Of a stretch of DNA of 64,000 nt, positions 50,201 through 57,000 are shown in pieces (the stretch's first letter is position 1; every line of letters starts with the position of its first letter). The translations under genes were made by a program, and so were the position numbers. The DNA comes from Bacteroidota bacterium (lineage in GTDB: Bacteria > Bacteroidota > Bacteroidia > AKYH767-A > OLB10), in assembly GCA_016713445.1 (NCBI GenBank), contig JADJPB010000016.1:1-64000 (forward strand). The letters are read 5' to 3'. The notes beneath the pieces were generated by a model, which saw only the letters and a program-made list of their open reading frames with translations, had not been told where the DNA came from and did not search any database.

Positions 50201-50730
50201 GTTTGAGTTATTTGTGGAGTCCTTCAACTGGGTTGTCATCAACAACAGATGCGAATCCAACCGCTGTTCCACTTGCTACTACAAATTATTCAGTAGTTGT
50301 AACAAATAACGACAATGGCTGTACGAGTATTGGAAATGTAAATGTAACTGTGAATGACGGTCCTAAACCTGTTATTGTGGAAAACGATACCACCCTTTGT
50401 AATCCTGATCAAATCTACATTCATGTAGCCGATACAGGTGCATTTAGCGGTGGTTACCCAAGCGGAACACAATTCACTTGGAGTGCTATCGGAGTTCCAA
50501 TCGTTGATTTAGATTCGATCAGCTCTATCAATGGCTCTAGCTATTCAGTAATTGTTACTCTTCCTAGCGGTTGTACCGCTGCTTCCGATACGATAACTGT
50601 ATTGACGAAGTCGGTAGCCGTGGTTGAAACCATTAATAGCGCCTCATGTGTTGGCGGTGGATCTATCGAAGTTACGGTGACTAGCGGTCTTCCAAACTAT
50701 AATTATGTGTGGTCAACGGATCTAGCATAA
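41266..50730 (+). CDS. Giant exported protein with two beta-helix domains and Ig-like modules, main frame
   Basis: 3,154 residues from ATG 41266 to an in-frame TAA at 50728-50730. The signal peptide follows an extended N-terminus (MNPNLYTRRTRLSGG, then MLRVLFLLILFLGISDGVM, cleavage after SQ near residue 39). Domains in order: an N-terminal beta sandwich with NVTLPFAFDFFGTPVTEFKV (40-260); a right-handed parallel beta-helix (about 362-818) with repeated N-x-I-x-N rungs and a closing DPGAYEWTP; a second, paralogous beta-helix (about 929-1385, closing DIGAYEYF); a lamin-tail-like module (about 1660-1850); and a long series of Ig-like repeats with ICVSGVPTLTLTG and YYVTATDTSSGGT patterns. Parallel beta-helices in such proteins usually bind or cleave polysaccharide or serve as stalks. 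Translation as given stops before the C-terminal module. Confidence 0.85.
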   Translation: MNPNLYTRRTRLSGGTAKMLRVLFLLILFLGISDGVMSQSASYNMTFAANVATNPGGLNTETDALTTGWTLIPGSGGTISADQWSSNVTLPFAFDFFGTPVTEFKVSQGGVLTFTTAAVSLPGSNVGLPAAGLPDLSIAMMWDDFTNTPATGSNDQVWYKVFGAAPNRQLWIKYFSFEMGNPSLSFVYMSAVLEETTNNVYVVDQYNISALGSTSVGVQYNGSFAVQDGTSPNITHGSPTNGTAITDNDVWTFTPFSLLPCVDPPTSGTSVITPSTQVCPTSTVSFSLSGNSIGTGQTYQWMSGPTASGPWTLQGTPSAGAAYATTVTSSAYWRCEVTCGAGKDTSVAIFSDVATLFPGGTYTINNAGGADFLSISDAITAIQCGIAGPIVFDIVPGSGPYVEQVTIPQIVGASATNTVTINGNLTTITHASTNTNYREAFLLDGADHIIIDSMIIDVTGGTYGWGIRLTNSADSNVISNCQITALANSTSTNYAGIVMSGSVTSATTAGDNGDGNLFQGNTINNGYYGFTLVGSSTAPFANNNRVINNTVIDHYLYGIYAIYNENTEFSQNNIYHYSRSTTTSCYGVYLTTSCSNVLISKNRIYNLLIGNPASTSIGYGIYVLGDGLAGTENKLYNNIIYDFKSNGAQYGIYNSTGDYMQAFHNTISLDDINATSGATYGIYQTGAVTNINLKNNIINITRAGTGTRYGLNFVTAGTYISCNNNDIYVNSGGNDSVGFYAGTPFTTLANWQTANGGAYDGSSVSVDPMFANPLSGDFTPTNTGVNSNGENVGVADDILGNPRNLTSPDPGAYEWTPLGTDAGITWISPMSPVGLGNQTITVEITNAQTATITSLELSYTDGVSTETETFGPLTITAGNNQQFSFTNTYNLSGNANLRAYVSLVNGVLDDNQLNDTTAIQNICPAMSGNYTINSAVVTGGTNFQSFTDAVNQLICSSVNGPVVLDVVLGSGPYNEQVIIPEIGGASASNTITFNGNMETMAFASVNTNQRAVITLSGADHIYIDSLTIDASGGTYGFGVHLISQADSNKITNCIVNTTANLTSTNYAGIVMSGSLTSATTAGNSGNGNEISGNTINNGYYGITVVGTSTAPFISDNRVLNNIITDHYLYGIYSLGNTDTEFKGNEFKHQTRTAFTTMYGLFLTTNTIGAQVIGNRIHDFFVGGTSASTAYGIYVSGDALLGSENKLINNLVYNFHGTGIHYGLYNTGGNHMWAWHNTISFDNATAASGTTYGIYQTAVADSLQYYNNNISITRSGTGTRYGIFFNTAGTHIKSNYNNIYVNTPGSDSIGSYAGTPFTTLVDWQTANAAAYDQQSVNADPIFVDPSLGNYQPSIVALDNVGTPLGVVDDITYSARSLTTPDIGAYEYFIASEDIGVTTLITPVSVVSACYSNAETITVRIKNYGLNAIDFTINPATITCNVTVATVVTLFGTPSGILAINGTMDVVMSTTLDMTTIGTYTFNASVSMTGDGNAANDAMTAATRTTAASLGSISADVSTICVSGVPTLTLTGAIGNVQWQESLVGNTGPWTNVGTNSNVYTPSSSITDTTWYQAEVTCNAFSGTTNVVQVDYLLPQILSTENDTVCGQGSVTLSATSTGQGIINWYDVATGGTALGTGSTFTTNITGTTTFYAEEQLSGGGGSSASIQITEIDLGTNDQLEIQNVSPNSINVTGWKVAVSDNYTDITSVNTIVQTLSGSMAPGQTMTWTDLSSGPNYWGNNLFWNPGAYPSFTGWAAILDNNNNLVDVLFMNWPSANIQGASISIPSGPTLTVGSQWSGDGVNITSVAGTQSVSRQGTSDNNASTDFSIINLSVGTTNPGMTIPFTGFGCSSTRVAALGVSTSAPAITVTPGNALCPGDSIGIQVSSVNDPNYEYTWTSNPGGFSQSGNGPFYVTPVVNTTYYVTALDTSSSGTGGCLISDSVVVIPLATFSAGTVSATGPYCISGEPTISVTGASGFIQWQESVIGGNGPWTNVGIANSTTYTPGIITQTTYYRVLVSCISTTDSSNVDTVFVNNPQVLTSNGDTRCGPGSVDLTATTDPGYNLNWYADSTGGALLGTGSPFTTPLILQTDTFYVESNSGSGSSDSLQVPIASGTTTGVYHHMFTVNSPDGMQITKIGIKCNNTIGTLTAWDIYYRPDDFKLVAGANTSSAGWTLVSTVTNVPSEGATTYTTIATGISIDIPAGATYSIYVAPATGATHQYGTSVAGTVVGSNAVGSVIAGYRGSALFNCTTTSGFPVVSLEYSLGCPSARVPVIATVTPSPAIAVSGNDSICQGDSTTISISAGLGDYTTFAWFPNTGLSNDTGSVIKAAPSVTTKYYVLASGNVGNCQALDSITITVNDFDLSVSMNNPMLCGASDSTQITATATGGTFSYLWTPAAGLSNDTIPNPKARPVGSSETYTLTVTNTATGCIKTSSVTIYVSAPAILSTVADTVCGTDQVSLIANATPGTQISWWSAATGGTRLGFGSPFTPTISSTTKFYVETRDTIPQGPLNTVYTGGIIATDPNAAGNMFDITAINNIRITGFNVNLNDVDTLAPSNIKIYYKVGSYSGFVTNASAWTLVDSINGIVSAGAGVPTYLPLNLELNINAGQTYGIFISVSNLGVSNSLLYSSSATSPAEFAVASSDANLQVKSGTICFGPFTGQVAAPVNRLWNGGVLYSIGCISARDSVEAVSLTAPAISLATLPNDTICTGSSVTLQASSLNDPNYSYEWNPGALPGASVVVTPSSQTKYYVTATDTSSGGTAGCIVVDSVTINLFSLPIVNPTATPNTICAGEVTQLASNALGATPQMDSLATGLVDGNGSSLVGFDIVNTSALPVTINNFSFRSNITAGTTIPVTLMYSTTPLNCVNPTNFTPLPPGWVSLGVSNATAAGPAPALTFVPLNANVTIPPGATYAFALGSTTGSTVRYTDGVAGCPNVISDSKITIKGGFGGSLTGTTIANRNFAGRISYTIPAVGSLSYLWSPSTGLSSTTDANPTAVPLATTNYSVVVTNNDNGCTSIGNVNVTVNDGPKPVIVENDTTLCNPDQIYIHVADTGAFSGGYPSGTQFTWSAIGVPIVDLDSISSINGSSYSVIVTLPSGCTAASDTITVLTKSVAVVETINSASCVGGGSIEVTVTSGLPNYNYVWSTDLA

Positions 50731-51944
50731 ACCAACATTGTGAGAAATGTGACTAAGGCAGATAATAAAGATACGCTTGACAATATCGCTGCCGGAACCT
50801 ATTACCTACAAGTGTATGACGAGGCAGGATCCCCAGCAAGCTGTAACTCGGGTGTGTTAACGTATGTGGTGAATGGAGCAAATCCAATTGTGGCATCTGT
50901 TACCCCTACGGATATTACTTGTAACGGAATCGCAAACGGTACTGCTGATGTAACTTGGACAGGTGGTAATACGCCTTACTCAATTACATGGAGTGATGGT
51001 AGCTTTGCTGATGTTACTCCTCGTACTATATCACCAGGTGGAAATTACAGTGTAATCGTTTCTGACTTGTCAGGATGTGCCGATACAGTTGACTTTACGA
51101 TCGTAGAGCCACTAGCAGTATCAGTAACGTTTACTTCAACACCAGAATCATTCCCAGGTGCATTGGATGGTACAGTAACTGCAATCCCTGCAGGTGGTAC
51201 AGGTCCATATTCTCTGATTTGGGCTGATGAATTCTTCTCGCCAGCAGGAAGTGGTAATCCACTTATGGTTTAGCAGCAGGATTGTATTATGGATTGGTTA
51301 CGGATGCAAACTGATGTGATAACAGTGCTACGGTATTGGGAGATTCTATTCGTGTAGATGTGCTCTCGAATGCTACCTTGAATTTGACAGTGTATACAGA
51401 AGGATTCTATGATGGAGTGAGTGGCTTGGTTCCCGCCTTGTTAAATTCAGGTGTAGGACTCAGCTCAACGGAGTGTGATACCATCTATGTAGAACTACGA
51501 GACCAATTGTCACCTACTACAGTGTTGGCAAGCGGATCGGCAGTACTGAACACAAGTGGTCAGGCAACGTTTACCTTCCCAGGAAGCATCATCAGTCAAA
51601 ATGGATACATCGCAGTATTCCATCGTAATGCGGTTCAAACCTGGAGTGATGTAGTTGCTTTCGCTGGAATGACGAACTATAACTTCACAACAGCCGCTAC
51701 GCAAGCATATGGAAGCAACCAAGTGCAAGTAGCCCCAGGAGTTTGGGCAATGTACAGTGGAGATTTAAGTCCACAGGATGAATTCATCGACATCCTGGAT
51801 CAAGGAGTAATCGACAATGATATCTTCAACTTCGCTGGAGGTTATGTAGTCTCTGACTTGAATGGAGATGGATTCGTTGATATCGTTGACCAATCGATAG
51901 TAGATAATAACATCTTTAACTTCATCGGATCCGTTCATCCGTAA
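50731..51944 (+). pseudogene. C-terminal part of the second giant protein, cut off by stop codons and a frameshift
   Basis: The frame of the 41266 gene continues after TAA 50728-50730 without a shift: TNIVRNVTKADNKDTLDNIA and an SprB repeat (CNGIANGTADVTWTGG), to PLMV at 51273. There a shift near 51260 leads to GLAAGLYYGLVTDAN. A TGA at 51314-51316 follows before CDNSATVLGDSIRVDVL and the C-terminal module, which starts near 51370 and ends NFIGSVHP at 51944. The module is nearly identical to the end of the 35252 gene. With three repairs the full protein would be about 3,560 residues. If the lesions are real, the surface protein loses its tail; if not, they are assembly errors. Confidence 0.75.
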
Positions 51945-51966
51945 AAAAGAATAATTAAAAAGTTGG

Positions 51967-52004
51967 GAGAGCCGTGGACATATGTTCATGGCTCTCTTGC
52001 TTTA
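51967..52004 (+). terminator. Probable terminator after the second giant gene
   Basis: GAGAGCCGTGGAC pairs with GTTCATGGCTCTC using three G-T pairs round a four-base loop, 22 bases past the stop, followed by TTGCTTT. Confidence 0.55.
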
Positions 52005-52162
52005 GAGAAGGTATTTAGAGTCATAAGTAAATAGAACTGATCGTAATTTAGTTATTACTTTCAGGTGCACATGTGCAATTAAAATAGTTTAGTTCAACAT
52101 AGATTCGTGCAATTATTGTTTGTCTTATAGGGATATTATTGAAATTAATCCATTAATTCTTA

Positions 52163-52211
52163 ATCACGTCGTCGTAGAGGCAGGTCATACCTGCTTCTAT
52201 GACGACGTGAT
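52163..52211. repeat. 23-bp-stem hairpin in intergenic DNA
   Basis: ATCACGTCGTC...GGCAGGT (52163-52185) pairs with ACCTGC...GACGACGTGAT (52189-52211) round a CAT loop, with two G-T pairs. There is no T run, so it looks like a dispersed palindrome rather than a terminator. Confidence 0.65.
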
Positions 52212-52254
52212 ATTTATAAAGAGAGAATCCTAGTTGAGACAAGGCATGCCTTAA

Positions 52255-52380
52255 TGTGTCTAGTATCAGAGTGTTCTAGTAACAGAGTGTTCTAGTATCT
52301 GTTGTCTAGTATCGAGTATCTAGTATCTAGTAACGAATCTAACGTCTAAAATCTAATCGCGAAGTCTCGCGACCAACAAC
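52255..52380. repeat. Short CTAGTATC / CTAGTAACAGAGTGTT repeats
   Basis: Imperfect tandem copies of TCTAGTATC and AGAGTGTTCTAGTA, ending with a TCGCGAAGTCTCGCGA palindrome at 52361-52376. This is the convergent gap between the second giant gene and the response regulator. Confidence 0.7.
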
Positions 52381-52386
52381 TAAAAT

Positions 52387-53034
52387 CTAACTATGAAAAA
52401 TTTTATGTTCTATCGCTTTTGAGATAGCTTCTGCTGCGGAATGCACATGTAGCTTTTCGTATATTTTTTTAAAATGGGAGTTTACGGTATGCCAACTAAT
52501 GCCACATTGATCGGCAATCATTTTATAGCTGGCTCCTTTTACAAGAAAGCTTAATACTTCCAGTTCACGTGGGGTTAAATCGAATCGCGGGCCTTCAGAA
52601 TTACGAGTGGCTTGCTGACTCGAAAACATATCTAATACTTTTTTCGCGACAGACGGAGTCATTGGAGCACCACCTTCCATCACATCTCTTATCCCTTCGA
52701 TTAATTTGGAAGGAGATGTCTTTTTTAGAAAATAGCCTTGCGCGCCTGATCTTACCGCTTCAAAAATTTTATCTGCGTCATCAAAAACCGTTTGCATCAC
52801 CACCATCACTTGAGGTGTTTCTTTACGAATTAATTTCAACCCATCAATACCATTCAACCCTGGCATATCAATATCCATTAAGACAACATCGGGTTGAAGT
52901 TTTTTTACGTATTCAATAATGTTGATACAATTTTCAAACGTCCCAACGCAACGCATATCCTTAAATTGATTGATAAGCAATTCAAGACTTTCGAGTCTGC
53001 CTTTATTGTCGTCAAAAACTACTACTTTAATCAT
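52387..53034 (-). CDS. Response regulator, NarL/LuxR family
   Basis: 215 residues from ATG 53034, a cytoplasmic DNA-binding regulator. The receiver domain (1-120) has the acidic pair in VVVFDDN, the phospho-acceptor Asp54 in DVVLMDIDMPGLNG, a Thr in MQTVFDD and the Lys in GYFLKKTSPSKL. A linker leads to a LuxR-type helix-turn-helix (about 150-210): LTPRELEVLSFLVKGASYKM and ISWHTVNSHFKKIYEKLHVH. It lies 51 bases downstream of the sensor kinase gene on the same strand, so the two form a two-component pair. The frame is intact. The targets are unknown; the flanking giant surface genes are candidates by position. Confidence 0.94.
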   Translation of the reverse strand: MIKVVVFDDNKGRLESLELLINQFKDMRCVGTFENCINIIEYVKKLQPDVVLMDIDMPGLNGIDGLKLIRKETPQVMVVMQTVFDDADKIFEAVRSGAQGYFLKKTSPSKLIEGIRDVMEGGAPMTPSVAKKVLDMFSSQQATRNSEGPRFDLTPRELEVLSFLVKGASYKMIADQCGISWHTVNSHFKKIYEKLHVHSAAEAISKAIEHKIFHS

Positions 53035-53085
53035 ATATTCAAAGATACTATTTAATTAATAATAATTTACCACTAGAATTAGTGA

Positions 53086-56000
53086 TTAGAGACTAAATTT
53101 TAGTTTGATGGTAGTTCCCTTTCCTATTATAGAACTTATCGATAACTGACCATTGAGTTCTTCAGCACGTTTTTGCATATACTTAAGTCCATTTCCTCGG
53201 GTATCATTAAGATTAAATCCAATGCCATCATCAATAATTTCTAAAGAAATGAATTCTTCTGATTTTTTAACATTAATAATTACATGATTGCAATTAGAAT
53301 ATTTTAATAAATTATTGATCGCTTCTTTATATATCAAATAAAAATTCTTCCGTTTAGCCATCGGAATTTTAAGCGAATTGAGGGATTCGTCAAAATGAAT
53401 TGACAAATTAAAATTTCCAGCACCAATAGTTTCTGAAGCCAGGGTCCGCATCTTTATAAATATATTTTCAAATCGGTCGTTTTAGAATCTATCATCCATA
53501 CAATATCTGTCATCCCTTCTTGAGAAATTTGAGTATACTCTCCAATTTTATTAAGGATTTCTTGAAGGTTATCCGTATTTCTAGCAGCACTTTCTTTTGC
53601 AACTTCATTGAATATGGAAATAGAACTTAAATTGGAACCGATTTCATCATGTAGGTCTCTTGCAATATTATCCCGAATGTATTGAAGGTTTAGTCGCTGT
53701 TGTTTCTTATAATAATAGATTGAATAAACAATTGAAGAAGTAATGAGAATATAAAAAAGAAAAGCATACCATTCTTTGTACCATGGGTTTTTAATGGTAA
53801 TTAATATTTCCAAAATATTTTTGTTCCAAAGTCCATTGGGATCTGTAGATCTAACTTGGAATGTATAATTGCCTGGGATCAAATTGGCATAAGTTGTAAA
53901 TCTTCTATTGCCACTCAAGATCCATTCCTCATCTAGTCCGACCATTTTATAGGCATAATGTAAGTCTTCATTTCTAAAAAAAGTTAAGGCTGCAAATTGA
54001 AATGATAGATAATTTTGATCATACTGTAATACATAATGAGAATCAATTTTAACAGGCACATTATTTACATAGAAGTGTGTTAGAGAAATAGTAAAGGGTT
54101 TTGACGTATAGTTAATCGAGTCAGGATGAAACATGACTAGACCATTTATTCCCCGAAAGCCATTTTCCCACTTGATAATTTACAGGCTGCATTGGTATTG
54201 AACTCATCAAATCCTAATCCATCTTTTTCTGTAAAGAATTGAAAATATTCTGATACTGGATCAAATTTATTAAGGCCAGTATTTGTCCCCATCCACAAAT
54301 AACCATGCGCATCTTCTAATAGTGTGTAAACAAAATTGTCAGACAATCCGTTTGAAGTGGTATAGTGCTTCGTTTCATGGGTTAATAAATTGAGTTTTAT
54401 AAGTCCTTTGCCATTTGTTCCAATCCAAAGGAGTGAGGAATTTTGTAAATGAAGAGACCGAATGTCTGTACCATTAATTTTAATCTCGGATTCCTTTTTA
54501 CTGAGAAAAGCGGTTAAAGAATCATTTTTTATTGAATAAAAATAAAGTCCATTTTGACTTCCGATGATGATTTTATCTTTATTTAATTTTTTTAGACAAA
54601 AAATGATTCCTAAATTTTTGGAGAACTCATCTCTTTTTAATGCTATTTCAATAGGATCTTTACTTGATGATTTAGTTTCATTTTGATTAATGAAAAGCGC
54701 ATTGTTGGATGATCCCCAATAAATATCCTCGCCATCATTTAATGAGCACCTTAAGGTGGGGCCTCCAAATTTATTCGAGTCCGTGTTGTTTATTAGAGTT
54801 GATTTTTCTTTTGTGGGGTCGAGAATAATTATCGACTTATTAAGCCAGTTTGAGAGCCAAATTTCACCATTGTTACTCAATGTTATATTGCTGATAGGGG
54901 TGCTATTATTATAAAAGTCGGAATTAAGAAAGTTGAAAGATTCAGCCTCATTTTCACCAACATCCATTAAATAGGATCCCTCTAAGGTTCCAACTGCAAT
55001 TTTATTTTTAGCATATTCAATTATTGAACGAACATTGGTAGTTGCTTGGTTCGATTGATTACTGCTTGAATAAATGGTACTAAAATTAGATTTTATTTTT
55101 TCCGCTTTTATCAACCCTTTTCCTGCTGAAAGAAGCCAGATAATACCATCACTATCTTCTAAAATTTTATTGCAATTATGGGTTGGAATACTTGAGTTTC
55201 CTTCATAAAAATGATTCTTAATTCCCTTTTCAAAATTTTGCAAATCAATTTCTATGAGTCCTGCTCCGATATTTTCGACCCATATATTATTATTTGTGCC
55301 TTTCGTTAAATTGTAGAAAAGAATATCTTCTTTAAATTTTGGTTTTAGAAGTTTTGCTAAATCGATCTCGTAAATACTACCGGATACTAAATCTAATTTT
55401 GAAAGTAATCCGGCTCGATTTAAATAATATAAACAACCATTTATTGACAGTTTTAAATTAGTATGATTTCGAATTTGAGAAGTTTCAGTAGCACGGGCAG
55501 TAAGCTCAATAATTTTATTGCTAGACGGCAAATAGTTGAACAATTGATTTGGAGCACTTATTTGCACAACTCCATTCTTAACTTCATTAAGTTGAATGGG
55601 TAGTTTGACTGGACTCTTGAAGTAGTGCTGTTGAAATTTCAATGTGCTAAGATCAAGTAGAAAGAATTGATCGGATGTTGTTAAATAAAGTTTCCCATTT
55701 GATAGCAAACTAGAAGTGGTATATCTCATAAATGAAATATTTGGAATTACCGTTTTCTTAATTCGTATTGGATTGATTTGAATGGTATATAAATTGTTCT
55801 TTAATAAAACATAAGAGCGGCGATTATCTGATTGAAAGAATACCATCTCATTTAGATTTTCAAAACCTAATAATTTTTTAAATTCATTTGTCGCATCGTC
55901 AAAAAGGAATAATGCATTTTTAGAAGCTAGGAATAGATTACCTAACGAATCCACAAAACTCATTAGCATTTGAGTTGAAGTGATGGATTTGTCGCTTTTA

Positions 56001-56254
56001 GAATTAAAATAGAAAGTAGTAAAGTCGTATCCATTGAATTTACTAATTCCGTTTTCAGAGTGTAGCCACAAATAGCCATTTGGACTTTTTAAAATTTCAC
56101 TAAAAGAACCTGAAGGCAAACCATTGTTAGATGTATAGGATTTAAAATGCAGATTGTGTTGAGAAAACAATTGCTCATTTTGTCCAATCAGTAAAGTAAA
56201 TATAAAACAGAGAGTATACTCTTTTATAAACCTAAGGGGCCATTTTACATTCAT
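53086..56254 (-). pseudogene. Sensor histidine kinase with two-component propeller and Y_Y_Y domain, two frameshifts
   Basis: About 1,056 corrected residues. I start at ATG 56254 (MNVKWPLRFIKEYTLCFIF), where TACTTTCG just upstream resembles a -7 box. A signal or anchor segment ends near QNEQLFSQ. A periplasmic two-component-type propeller follows, with motifs such as SPNGYLWLHSENGISKFNG, DSDGIIWLLSAGKGLIKAE and DAHGYLWMGTNTGLNKFDPV. Then come a Y_Y_Y domain (YAYKMVGLDEEWILSGNRRF), one membrane helix (AFLFYILITSSIVYSIYYY), a HisKA_3 domain with His in IARDLHDEIGSNLSSISIF, and the ATPase domain (YKEAINNLLKYSNCNHV, DDGIGF, GNGLKYMQKRAEELNGQ). One G is missing near 54146 (FGGINGLVMFHPD) and one A near 53460 (DLKNIFIKMRTLA). 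Restoring both makes the length divisible by three. It partners the response regulator. Confidence 0.88.
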
Positions 56255-57000
56255 ATTCGAAAGTACAAAATTCCCGGTCTCAAGGTTGATTTTGTTGTAC
56301 GAAATCAATTTCGAAAAGGTTTCAATTGGAATAAATGCTTGAAAAATGCTAAGACGGGGATCAATAACTTTCAATTTCACCCAAATTTTGTTCTATTTAT
56401 CTCCCAACATTTAGGCATCTTGACACCCCTAAAGTTAGTCATACTTTATAATAAGAGTCATCGTAACTTCGTGATATCATTTAGGTGTGATTTAGCAATA
56501 AGGTATCATTTAGATTGATTAGATAAAAGGAAAGGCTGCTTCTAATTGGAGGCGGCCTTCCTTTTTTTTTGTCATTAGAATCTATTGTAATCCTTTGAAG
56601 TGCAGTATATAAGGATTTAGCTTCATTAAATTATGCGTTGCTTTTAGTCATAAAGTCAAAGTGCTAAATCAATTATAATTTGAAAAACCGACTCTTTTTA
56701 TAAGTTCAAAAATCAAGTAAATAATTAAACAGTTACCAGAAAAGTGATTTTTCAATTTGTTTTTATGGAGCTCACAAAATCGGTTTTGAAAAATAAAGTT
56801 GCAGGGTTAATGAACTAGTCCTAAATTTATCCGTATCAATACAAGTTTGAATTCAAAGATCTACCCAAATCTTTGGTTAAACTTAATCCGGAAATAAATC
56901 ATTTTCTCATCTAAAGAACTATCTGTCTATAATTAGACGGGCAGAATGAGAAACCAATTGACTTTTCCTTGACGACTGAAAAAAATTAACTAAATATAAA
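56255..57000. promoter_or_regulatory. Divergent intergenic region with an orphan terminator
   Basis: About 750 bases separate the sensor kinase from the third giant gene. No protein gene is seen. A terminator-like hairpin at 56529-56570 (see separate entry) sits between two divergent genes. The leader of the right gene ends AACTAAATATAAA before ATG 57001, matching the leader of the 41266 gene. Confidence 0.45.
56529..56570 (+). terminator. Orphan intrinsic terminator
   Basis: GGAAAGGCTGCTTC pairs with GGAGGCGGCCTTCC (one bulged A, two G-T pairs) round a short loop, followed by ten T. No gene ends here on the plus strand, so it may end a small RNA or an attenuated leader. Confidence 0.7.

Noticed and set aside
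204..51316. Use of TAA/TGA as sense codons (altered genetic code or selenocysteine)
   Set aside because: The in-frame stops fall at unrelated residue types, the same genes and their neighbours end at normal TAA/TAG/TGA, and most breaks are frameshifts.
35252..51944. T9SS type A sorting domain on the two giants
   Set aside because: Neither C-terminus shows the usual tail pattern seen in the 24699-28059 protein; both end in the shared calcium-loop module instead.
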